55,608 nucleotides of DNA from CBDUMN01 sp965368335. GTDB lineage: Bacteria; Pseudomonadota; Alphaproteobacteria; Rhodospirillales; JAPHRK01. The translations under genes and the position numbers were made by a program. Every line of letters starts with the position of its first letter. Position 1 is the first letter of the stretch. This document shows, piece after piece, positions 36,039-43,409 of this stretch. Below the pieces are notes generated by a model. That model did not search any database and was not told the DNA's origin. It worked only from the letters and a program-made list of their open reading frames with translations. The stretch is from contig CBDUMN010000008.1 of assembly GCA_965368335.1 (NCBI GenBank), forward strand, positions 1-55,608. The letters are read 5' to 3'.

Positions 36039-36655
36039 TCGAGCGTCACCAGTCCCGTCGGTGTCTTGATCTGAGCACTTAGGTGCGGATTGTCGTCGGT
36101 CGGGATGATTTGAACCAAACGGTCGGCCCCAATGGATTGCAGGTGAGTACGCGTCTCATTGGGAGTCGGCGTATGGACTCTTAAGCGCTTAAGGCTGCAA
36201 CCCAAATCTTTCATGTCGCTGGAGGGGTGCGTTCCTTCCGGCCACTCGATGAGGGTCGGAAATAGTCCCTTCTGCGGCATGCTGCCGTCATCTCGAATAG
36301 CGATTTCCCATTCGAGATCGCCGCGGGTCATGGATGTGATCGATCCCAGTTGCACCGTGCTATCGGTTGCCAGGGCATAGATATCGTCTGTCCGGGCGAC
36401 CCAGGTTAAGAGCCTCGGCGAGGCTGGTGGGTTGTCGAGGTTGAACCAGCGGGGTCGGTCGGGTGTTTCCAGGTGTGGTGCGACGGCAATGATCTCAAGA
36501 TAGCTGTCGCCACCCAAAGACATGACCCGGTTGTGAGTCCCCATGGCTGTATGTTCGCCTCCCGGCGGAACGTCAACGCCGAGTTTGTCCTGCACATAAG
36601 CGGCTCCTTCGTCGAGAGTCGCGGCGGCGATGACGATATGATCCAATGCAAGCAT
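36035..36655 (-). CDS. VOC-superfamily glyoxalase-like protein
   Basis: A 206-residue protein with the first module of a glyoxalase-like (Glyoxalase_3) fold: LDHIVIAAATLDEGAAYVQD near the N-terminus, then HTAMGTHNRVMSLGGDSYLE. Substrate is unknown. Its start overlaps the stop of the HD-GYP gene by four bases (ATGA), so the two are co-translated. Confidence 0.82.
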   Translation of the reverse strand: MLALDHIVIAAATLDEGAAYVQDKLGVDVPPGGEHTAMGTHNRVMSLGGDSYLEIIAVAPHLETPDRPRWFNLDNPPASPRLLTWVARTDDIYALATDSTVQLGSITSMTRGDLEWEIAIRDDGSMPQKGLFPTLIEWPEGTHPSSDMKDLGCSLKRLRVHTPTPNETRTHLQSIGADRLVQIIPTDDNPHLSAQIKTPTGLVTLD

Positions 36656-37449
36656 CAGGTTTTTAAATACTCCTCGATTTCCAGGGTGTCGATCTGCTCA
36701 GGCCTCATATGCTCTTCGGCATATTGTTTATAAACGCCCGAACGGAGGAAAAGGTCGAACAGTTCCGCATCGATATGCTGGTCGTTGCGCATAAAGGACA
36801 TGATTCTGATGGCTTCGGATAGTGTCTTCCCCTTCTTGTCGGGGCGGTCCACAGCGATCAATGCCTCAAAGATATCGGCGATGGCAATCATTCGGGCAAC
36901 CGGGGACATCTGCTCCTTCATGAGCTGCTTAGGGTAGCCCGTACCATCCATTTTTTCATGGTGACCACCCGCAATTTCCGGGACGTTCCGGAGATGTTTG
37001 GGGAAAGGTAATTGAGACAGCATGACGATGGTCTGAATGATGTGCTCGTTGATTTTAAACCGTTCTTCCTCGGACAGCGTACCCCGTCCAACGAGAAGAT
37101 TGTAGAGTTCTCCGCGGTTATAGAGCAAGTCCGGAACGCGGACTTTAAAGTCCCAGGGGTTTTTAGCCTCAATCCGATCCCGCTCCTGGCGTTCGATTCG
37201 ATGTTCGGCCCTGTCCTCATCGAGAAACTCTCCGCCTTCATTGCACGAGGCGACAAAGGCGAAATCGTCTTCCATTTTTTGTTGTTTTTCATGGAGCTTG
37301 GTTGCTTTGTTGACGACATATTCCGACGTGGTCATCTTGCCGCAATCGTGCAGCCAGGATGCGATATGGACGGCTTCCCAGTCTTCATCCGATAGTGTGA
37401 AGTCCCGGTAGGGGCCGTCTTTCGACTGGACTGCGGCCTCAGCCAGCAT
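36655..37449 (-). CDS. HD-GYP phosphodiesterase, apparently shortened
   Basis: A 264-residue protein that is almost only an HD-GYP domain. The metal ligands H34-D35 (SWLHDCGK) and the later GHHEKMDGTGYP are intact, so c-di-GMP hydrolysis is plausible. A 40-residue extra segment (about 45-100) is typical of a large family in which this domain ends a membrane sensor. Here the protein starts at MLAEAA, usually an internal position in that family. The start overlaps the end of a 50-codon membrane-helix fragment that looks like the original sensor N-terminus. The gene is therefore probably the result of a deletion, yet the reading frame is kept open. Confidence 0.85.
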   Translation of the reverse strand: MLAEAAVQSKDGPYRDFTLSDEDWEAVHIASWLHDCGKMTTSEYVVNKATKLHEKQQKMEDDFAFVASCNEGGEFLDEDRAEHRIERQERDRIEAKNPWDFKVRVPDLLYNRGELYNLLVGRGTLSEEERFKINEHIIQTIVMLSQLPFPKHLRNVPEIAGGHHEKMDGTGYPKQLMKEQMSPVARMIAIADIFEALIAVDRPDKKGKTLSEAIRIMSFMRNDQHIDAELFDLFLRSGVYKQYAEEHMRPEQIDTLEIEEYLKT

Positions 37450-37591
37450 TGGTCAGCTTTTTGATGACGGTTTTGGACTGAACAAAGGTGATCCCTGCTA
37501 CCAAAGTCCCGACCAAAACAACCATCAGCACAAATGCCGTGCTGAGGTGTACATGAAGGGGGTAACGGAAAGCCCGTAATAAGTCTGTCAT
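37439..37591 (-). pseudogene. N-terminal membrane fragment of a former HD-GYP sensor
   Basis: A 50-codon open frame. It begins MTDLLRAFRYPLHVH and continues through one membrane helix (residues about 16-36) to QSKTVIKKLTNAG, then stops. The YPLHVH-helix start is typical of cache-containing receptors that end in HD-GYP or cyclase domains. Its stop overlaps the HD-GYP start in another frame (ATGCTGGCTGA). The simplest reading is that an internal deletion removed the sensor region and shifted the frame. Translation could still be coupled. Confidence 0.6.
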
Positions 37592-37802
37592 CTTCGTTGT
37601 GCAGAAAGGAGGTTGTGTTCGCCATGGTAGTGGATATTGAAGCCAGGCTCAAATCATCCTGGAAAATTCGTTGGTTCAATTGTTTTGTCCTATTCGGGGC
37701 AGCGGATTAAGCTATTGTCTGGCAAGGTTTTTGTAACGTCGGCCATTCATACAGAAAGACGGAATGGTCCCGCTTTCAGGTCATTTGGCCTAGGGAATAT
37801 CT

Positions 37803-40214
37803 ATGAAGGAAAAAGAACTTCGCTTGGCTCTTGTCTGTTATGGCGGCGCGTCGCTCGCCGTCTATATGCACGGAATCACCAAGGAAGTCCTCAAGCTGGT
37901 GCGCGCCTCGACAGCTCTTCATGATATCCCCACGCTTTCCGAGCGACGCAGTAAATCTTATGCCGATCAGCGCCTTAGGCGAGGAGATACCATCGATAGC
38001 GAGTTGGTTTATTTCGATCTGCTGAAACTGATTGGTGAGCAATTGGATTTACGGGTTGTCGTCGATATCGTCTCTGGGGCCTCGGCAGGTGGGGTCAATG
38101 GCATCACGCTCGCCAGGGCTTTGGCCCACGATTTAGACCTTTGGCCGGTTACCCAATCCTGGCTTGACGAAGGTGATGTTGAAGCCCTGATGACCGAAGA
38201 GGTGCGGGCCAAGACCTGGTCGAAAGCCTACCTCTCTCCCTTCATTCATTTCTTCTCGAAATATAAATTGGAAGACTTGGCTCCCGATCAGGAAATGCGG
38301 GACAAGCTGTCGATGTTTCTCAGGTCGCGATGGTTCGAGCCGCCGTTCGACGGTCCAATTCTGTCCGATATGTATTTCCGCTCCATCGATAAAATGGAAG
38401 AGGATTGCGATGAGAGAAAAAGCCTCGTTCCCCTGGGGCAGCGCTTACACCTCTTTGTCACGGTAACCGACTTTTTCGGCCATGAGCAGCATCTGCGTAT
38501 TCACGATCCGAAACTGGTCTGCGAGAAAGAGCACCGCCATATCCTGGAGTTTATGTACCGCCGCTCATTGGGTGGGGTGGAGACCGACTTCGACCGCGAT
38601 CATTTGTTGGGGCTGATCTTCGCCGCTCGGGCGACTTCGTCCTATCCGGGGGCTTTCCCGCCAGCTCAGATCGCCGAGGTCGAGGCGCTTTTCGCCAAAT
38701 ATGAAAGAGGATGGCCGGGCAAAGAGCGTTTCCTTAGCCATAATTTTAGCGCCTATCGGCGACAGGGGCTGGAGATCGAAACGGCGAGTTTTATCGATGG
38801 TGGCGTGCTCAACAATAAGCCTTTCGCCTCTGCCGTGTCTGCTATCAAGGCCCAGCCCGCTTATCGTGAGGTAGATCGTCGCCTGGTCTATATCGACCCG
38901 GACCCGGAAGAGGGAGTTGCTCCTGACGAGCGCAAACCGCCAGGGTTCTTCTCCACATTACTCGGCTCTCTATCCGCCTTGCCGCGTAGTGAGCCGATCC
39001 GCGACGATCTGGCTTTTGTCGGTGGTTATAACGACCGTATCCGGCGTGTGAAATCCATGATGGAGGCGGCCCGGCCGCGTATCGAAAGTGCGGTCTCGGC
39101 TTTGGCCGAAGAGGCCGTCGACTATGGGATTGAAGCCGCCCGCCGGGCTCGCCATCAGGCGCACCGCTCGGTGATGTCAGAAGTCGGGCTGTTTTATGAG
39201 GGATACCTGGAGCTCAAGATCGATGCGACGCTCGACTACGTGACCGACTTGCTGGCCGATTTCGCCAGCCTCCAGCAGGAATCCGTCGAGCGACACGGTT
39301 TGGCCGATGTCGTTCGCGCCTGGGCGGAGGCCAATGATATTGCGCCGCGTTCGGACCGCGGTCCCGCCGAAGAAGGTAAAAATCCGGCTTGGCTGAAGTT
39401 TCTCGATCGCTTCGATATCGGTTTTCGTGACCGGCGCATTCGTTTTGTCATCCGGGCGCTCAATCAGCTTTACCCTCGTTTGAATGAGCCGGAGTTTAGC
39501 CAGATTACGGCAAACGATCTGGATGCCTTGAAGCAGGAACTTTATGAAGTTCTCGACGTTATTCGGCCGTTTAGAAGCGGAAGTTTTATCGACTCTTCCA
39601 TGAAAACGGAAATCGAAGTGCTGCTTGCCCGTGTCGGTACCAATGCGCCGGAAGACTGTGTTGAAGCCATGGTGAGAATTCTTGATCGGTTACACGGCCA
39701 GATGAGTTTGGGCGATACCTGTTCGGCGGTTGAGCTGGCGCTGACCCGCAGAGTCGGGGCTGGAGTTTGCCGGGACGTACGGCGAGAGCTTCTCTATAGC
39801 TATATCGGCTATGCCTACTGGGATGTTTTGACCTTTTCCACCACCAACTGGCGGAGCATCGGGGAATTCGATGAAATCAGGGTTGATCGTATCAGCCCGT
39901 TGGACGCCGATGGTATTCGCGGCGGAGGGACGCGGGCTTGTTTGAAAAGTGTCGATTTTGAAGGGTTCGCCGGATTTTTTAGCCGTCGGGCACGGGAAAA
40001 CGACTACCTCTGGGGGCGGCTCCATGGCGCTGAGCGGCTCATCGATATTGTTTGTTCATCGGTCCCTGGCCTGACCGAACAAAAAGGCGAGGTCGTTATG
40101 GCCCTGAAACGTCAAGCTTTCCGGGCTATTTTGGACAGTGAAAAGAAAAAGCTTGAGCAAATACCCGACGAGTTTGCGCGCATCGAGAGAGAGTTGGAAC
40201 ACCTGGAAGGCTAG
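37803..40214 (+). CDS. Large patatin-like phospholipase-related protein
   Basis: An 803-residue protein. The patatin core has the nucleophile motif GASAG at 92-96 (S94) and the catalytic Asp in FIDGGVLNNKP. The oxyanion-hole Gly pair is seen in CYGGASLAVY. The long C-terminal part (about 400-803) resembles the DUF3376 region of patatin-related proteins (TIGR03607 type). It is probably a lipid acyl hydrolase; no signal peptide is seen. Its stop codon overlaps that of the convergent FAH-family gene. Confidence 0.88.
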   Translation: MKEKELRLALVCYGGASLAVYMHGITKEVLKLVRASTALHDIPTLSERRSKSYADQRLRRGDTIDSELVYFDLLKLIGEQLDLRVVVDIVSGASAGGVNGITLARALAHDLDLWPVTQSWLDEGDVEALMTEEVRAKTWSKAYLSPFIHFFSKYKLEDLAPDQEMRDKLSMFLRSRWFEPPFDGPILSDMYFRSIDKMEEDCDERKSLVPLGQRLHLFVTVTDFFGHEQHLRIHDPKLVCEKEHRHILEFMYRRSLGGVETDFDRDHLLGLIFAARATSSYPGAFPPAQIAEVEALFAKYERGWPGKERFLSHNFSAYRRQGLEIETASFIDGGVLNNKPFASAVSAIKAQPAYREVDRRLVYIDPDPEEGVAPDERKPPGFFSTLLGSLSALPRSEPIRDDLAFVGGYNDRIRRVKSMMEAARPRIESAVSALAEEAVDYGIEAARRARHQAHRSVMSEVGLFYEGYLELKIDATLDYVTDLLADFASLQQESVERHGLADVVRAWAEANDIAPRSDRGPAEEGKNPAWLKFLDRFDIGFRDRRIRFVIRALNQLYPRLNEPEFSQITANDLDALKQELYEVLDVIRPFRSGSFIDSSMKTEIEVLLARVGTNAPEDCVEAMVRILDRLHGQMSLGDTCSAVELALTRRVGAGVCRDVRRELLYSYIGYAYWDVLTFSTTNWRSIGEFDEIRVDRISPLDADGIRGGGTRACLKSVDFEGFAGFFSRRARENDYLWGRLHGAERLIDIVCSSVPGLTEQKGEVVMALKRQAFRAILDSEKKKLEQIPDEFARIERELEHLEG

Positions 40215-41059
40215 GCCGACCAGGCGACAACGTCTTGATTCTGCTCGCCTAAGCCTTCGACACCGAGGCGCATCTTATCACCGGGCTTGAGAAACTTTTG
40301 CGGTTTGAAACCCATGCCGACGCCTTGGGGGGTGCCGGTGGCGATCAGATCGCCGGGAAGCAGGGTGAGGAAGCGACTGATATGGCTGATAATCTCGGCA
40401 ACGCCAAAAATCATATCGCCGGTGCTGCTGTTTTGTAGTTTTTCGCCGTTCAGCTCGAGCCAAAGATTGAGTTTTTGCGGGTTGGGCACCTCGTCGGCCG
40501 TGACCAACCAGGGGCCGACAGGGCAAAAGCTCGGTGCGCTCTTACCCTTGATCCACTGTCCGCCGCGTTCGATCTGAAATTCCCGCTCCGAGACGTCGTT
40601 GACCACCACATAGCCCGCCACATGAGAAAGGGCGTCTTCTTGGCTGACGTGGGAGGTTTCCTGCCCAATGATCACGCCCAACTCTACTTCCCAGTCGGTC
40701 TTTTGCGAATCTTTCGGGATGATCACCTGATCCGACGGGCCGGTCAGCGCCGAGGTCGCCTTGGAAAATAAGATCGGCTCGTTGGGTGGCTCCATCCCCG
40801 CCTCTTCGGCATGGGCCCGGTAGTTGAGGCCGATGCAGAAAATATTGCGGATTCCGGCAACCGGGCAGCCCAAGCGGTGGGTGCGGTCCACTTTGGGTAG
40901 GTTCTCAAGGTTGAGCTGCTTGAGGCGTTTGAGACGTTCGGGCGTTAAGGCCGCCGGGTCGATATCCGCCTGATGGTCCGAGAGATCCCGGATAATCCCC
41001 ATCTCATCCATGATGCCGGGTTTTTCTTCACCGGGCTTTCCCCATCGTAAAAGCTTCAT
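40211..41059 (-). CDS. Fumarylacetoacetate hydrolase-family protein
   Basis: A 282-residue enzyme of the FAH superfamily: IFCIGLNYRAHAEEAGMEPP, the metal-binding WEVELGVIIG, and the C-terminal LLPGDLIATGTPQGVGMGF. Members hydrolyse or decarboxylate 2-oxo acids such as acylpyruvates and 2-hydroxyhepta-2,4-diene-1,7-dioate isomers; the substrate here is unknown. The start at 41059 (MKLLRWG) is chosen because family homology begins there; the 53-codon upstream extension overlaps the divergent AMIN gene. Confidence 0.9.
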   Translation of the reverse strand: MKLLRWGKPGEEKPGIMDEMGIIRDLSDHQADIDPAALTPERLKRLKQLNLENLPKVDRTHRLGCPVAGIRNIFCIGLNYRAHAEEAGMEPPNEPILFSKATSALTGPSDQVIIPKDSQKTDWEVELGVIIGQETSHVSQEDALSHVAGYVVVNDVSEREFQIERGGQWIKGKSAPSFCPVGPWLVTADEVPNPQKLNLWLELNGEKLQNSSTGDMIFGVAEIISHISRFLTLLPGDLIATGTPQGVGMGFKPQKFLKPGDKMRLGVEGLGEQNQDVVAWSA

Positions 41060-41192
41060 TGATTTATTCCGCTCTAGTCTGTTTGCCTCGGCAAAAAAAT
41101 AGCTCAGCCTTGTAGTCATGGAAAGACGCGAAACCATGCTGTAGTGTTTTTCTTCTCTGGTTGGGCGGTCCGGCAGAACAGGAAAAGGCGAT

Positions 41193-41606
41193 ATGAATAT
41201 TCTGAATGGCTGGCGCATATGGAGACAGCTTTTTGTCTTGTCGGTCCTTTTGGCTCCGAGTTGGGCTGAGGCTGCTGAAATTCTGGAAGCCCGCGCCGGT
41301 CTACATGCCGATAAAACCCGCTTCGTCTTGGACTTGAGCGAAAAGCCGGACTACGGGTTCGACCGGAATGCCGACGAAGGGCAGGTGGTGATTGAGTTGA
41401 AAAACGTCGGTGTGCCCAAAGGACGGGTCGTGCCTAGTTCGGTTATCGGTTTGGTTAAACACACGATGTTTATTTCAAAAGGCGGCCAGAGTTCTCGTGT
41501 GGTCTTGTTTCTTTCCAAGCCCGCCAAAGTTAAAAGCTCTTTCGTCATTCCGCCTAAGGATGGCAAATCGCACCGCCTTGTCGTCGATCTTGTGACTTCA
41601 GAGTAA
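41193..41606 (+). CDS. Free-standing periplasmic AMIN-domain protein
   Basis: A 137-residue protein with a signal peptide (1 to about 27, ending AEA) and a single AMIN beta domain (RFVLDLSEKPDYGFDRNADE through HRLVVDL). In AmiC-type amidases this domain precedes a catalytic part; here the protein stops right after it, so it is either a stand-alone envelope-targeting module or a shortened amidase. It lies just before the tad locus, whose first regulated promoter begins 35 bp after its stop. Confidence 0.75.
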   Translation: MNILNGWRIWRQLFVLSVLLAPSWAEAAEILEARAGLHADKTRFVLDLSEKPDYGFDRNADEGQVVIELKNVGVPKGRVVPSSVIGLVKHTMFISKGGQSSRVVLFLSKPAKVKSSFVIPPKDGKSHRLVVDLVTSE

Positions 41607-41640
41607 GCACCTTCCAAGCCCCTGGTTCTATTGCCATTCC

Positions 41641-41683
41641 TGTGACCTCAATCACAGGAATACTGGGCGTTCGGCGGTATTCT
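41641..41683 (+). promoter_or_regulatory. CRP-type site A and -10 element of the tadE-tadF promoter
   Basis: Palindrome TGTGA-CCTCAA-TCACA (41641-41656), identical in form to the E. coli CRP consensus core. A -10 hexamer TATTCT begins 37 bp from its first base (41678-41683). This puts the site centre at -41.5 (class II activation), with a start point near 41690 and the tadE ATG at 41719. Confidence 0.7.
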
Positions 41684-41718
41684 AGAAAAGATGAAACGTA
41701 ACCCTTAGAGAAGCCGCC

Positions 41719-42309
41719 ATGCTGTTAAGGATTAACAAAGCGCTTAGGCAAATGAAGCGAAATTCGGATGGCTCAGTCGCCGTCGAGTTCGCCCTGGGTG
41801 TGGGCATTTTGCTTATGATGATGATGGGCATTATCGAGGTCGGCATGATGCTGCTGGTCAATGCCTTGGTTGACGGCGGCTTGCGGCAGGCGTCGCGTTA
41901 CGGCATCACCGGCTATGAAGAAATGGGCACCAACCGTATGGAAGAGATTATCAGCATCGTATCCGAGCATACGCTTGGTTTTGTCGATCTCTCTTCAGCC
42001 GATCTTGAAATTCTCGTCTATCCCAGTTTTTCCGATGTGGGTAACGGCGAAGCCTTTGTCGATGGCAACGGTAACGGCAACTTTGATGATGGCGAAACCT
42101 TCACCGATTCCAATGGCAACGGTGCGCGCGATTCGGATGTCGGTGTTGCCGGTGCGGGCGGTGCGGGCGACGTGGTCGTTTACCGCCTGACGTACGATTG
42201 GAATTTCTTTACTCCTATGGTTTCCTATTTTCTGCCTGAGGGCATGGATAAGGTGACCTTCGAGTCCAGTGTCGCCGTTCGCAACGAGCCTTGGGAAAGG
42301 GTTTCCTGA
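41719..42309 (+). CDS. tadE: TadE-like minor pseudopilin with calcium-loop-like insert
   Basis: A 196-residue pseudopilin. The prepilin cleavage site is G followed by SVAVEF, with Glu at +5, then a hydrophobic helix to about residue 50. Two Asp/Asn/Gly-rich loops (DGNGNGNFDDGE and DSNGNGARDSD, about residues 112-140) look like EF-hand-type calcium-binding loops. It is a minor component or initiator of the Tad pilus. It overlaps tadF by one base. Confidence 0.85.
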   Translation: MLLRINKALRQMKRNSDGSVAVEFALGVGILLMMMMGIIEVGMMLLVNALVDGGLRQASRYGITGYEEMGTNRMEEIISIVSEHTLGFVDLSSADLEILVYPSFSDVGNGEAFVDGNGNGNFDDGETFTDSNGNGARDSDVGVAGAGGAGDVVVYRLTYDWNFFTPMVSYFLPEGMDKVTFESSVAVRNEPWERVS

Positions 42310-42878
42310 TGCGTGTTCGCAGATTGATTTCCCGGTTTATCGGTGCGAAACGCTTTCGTGAAAACGACGATGGCGCCGTCTTGATTGAGTTGGCCTTTAT
42401 TCTGCCGATCCTGGTGCTATTGGTGCTGGGCGCTTTCGATGGGGCGCGGCTCGTTCTGCTCAACCAGAAAATTCAACGCACATCCATGGCGATGGCCGAT
42501 TTGGTCGGCCAGTCCCAGGGCCTGACCGAGGCCGAAATAACCAGTCTTTTTGACGCCATTTCCCATGCCATGTCGCCCTTCGATTTTAACAGCGGTGGCA
42601 CCGTAATCGTCTCTTCCATGAGCAGTAATGACGGTGGAACGACGATCAACTGGGTGCGCAATTTCGGCGATGGGGAAGACGGCAGTACATTCGGATCGGT
42701 TGGCGATACCCCAACCTTGCCGGACGGCTTCACCATCCGCGATGGCGATAGCATCATTGCCGCCGAGGTTTTCTACCCCTTTGAGCCGATCTTTTTAGAC
42801 GGCATCTTCACCGCCCAAACCTTCTCGTCCTATTCGATCATTCGCCCCCGATTCGCTCGTTTGACCAGCATCGAGTAG
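42309..42878 (+). CDS. tadF: TadF-like minor pseudopilin
   Basis: A 189-residue pseudopilin. The processing motif is G followed by AVLIELAF (Glu +5), then the helix LPILVLLVLGAFDGARLVLL. The C-terminal region is extracellular or periplasmic. The start at 42309 overlaps the tadE stop (TGATG) and is preceded by GGGAAAGGG; an upstream TTG at 42291 is less likely. Co-transcribed with tadE from the CRP-type promoter. Confidence 0.82.
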   Translation: MRVRRLISRFIGAKRFRENDDGAVLIELAFILPILVLLVLGAFDGARLVLLNQKIQRTSMAMADLVGQSQGLTEAEITSLFDAISHAMSPFDFNSGGTVIVSSMSSNDGGTTINWVRNFGDGEDGSTFGSVGDTPTLPDGFTIRDGDSIIAAEVFYPFEPIFLDGIFTAQTFSSYSIIRPRFARLTSIE

Positions 42879-43043
42879 TTATTCCAAACCCTGATCGTTA
42901 CTTCAGCCCCATCATTTTTGTCTTGGGTAAGGGAAGGCGTCTTGCCTCATCAAAACAGGTTGTGGTCACTCGCCAGCCGCGCTTACCAGTAGGTCACGAT
43001 AACATATATACTTTATCATGAGTAAGTCATGGAGAAGCCTGTT

Positions 43044-43358
43044 ATGCCCAAGCAAGCCATGTTCAGCATGAAACTGGAGGCAAGCCTTAATATGAAGATT
43101 ACCTGCCCCAAAAGGTCGCGGCGGCGCGAAAGTCTGTTAACGCCGGTGTTGGACGATCCCATGGCGGCTCTGCGTATGGACGAGTTGTTTGGCGTAGCGG
43201 CGGGAGACTTGGCCGAATTCCCGGAAAGAGGGCGTGAAGGTATCGTTCTCGGCACCCGTGAGTTGATTCCCCGCAACTCTTACCGCACGGTCTATCAAAT
43301 CATCGAAGATACGGTCTGGGTCTTGGCAATCGTCCACACATCACGCCTTTGGCCGTAG
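43044..43358 (+). CDS. ParE-like toxin fused in frame to an antitoxin-like start (probable toxin-antitoxin relic)
   Basis: A 104-residue reading frame with GGAGAAG six bases before its ATG. The last part (DDPMAALRMDELF, LAEFPERGREG, GTRELIPRNSYRTVYQIIED, then VWVLAIVHTSRLWP) is clearly of the RelE/ParE toxin superfamily, whose own start would be the in-frame ATG at 43092. The first 16 residues (MPKQAMFSMKLEASL) look like the beginning of a ribbon-helix-helix antitoxin whose remainder is missing. The toxin's residues 5-20 are also unusually basic. An internal deletion that fused the two genes is the likely history; activity is doubtful. Confidence 0.6.
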   Translation: MPKQAMFSMKLEASLNMKITCPKRSRRRESLLTPVLDDPMAALRMDELFGVAAGDLAEFPERGREGIVLGTRELIPRNSYRTVYQIIEDTVWVLAIVHTSRLWP

Positions 43359-43409
43359 AGCCACCAATAGCAACGGCTTCTCGTTGGGCTTTCTTGTGGG
43401 ACTATCGCT

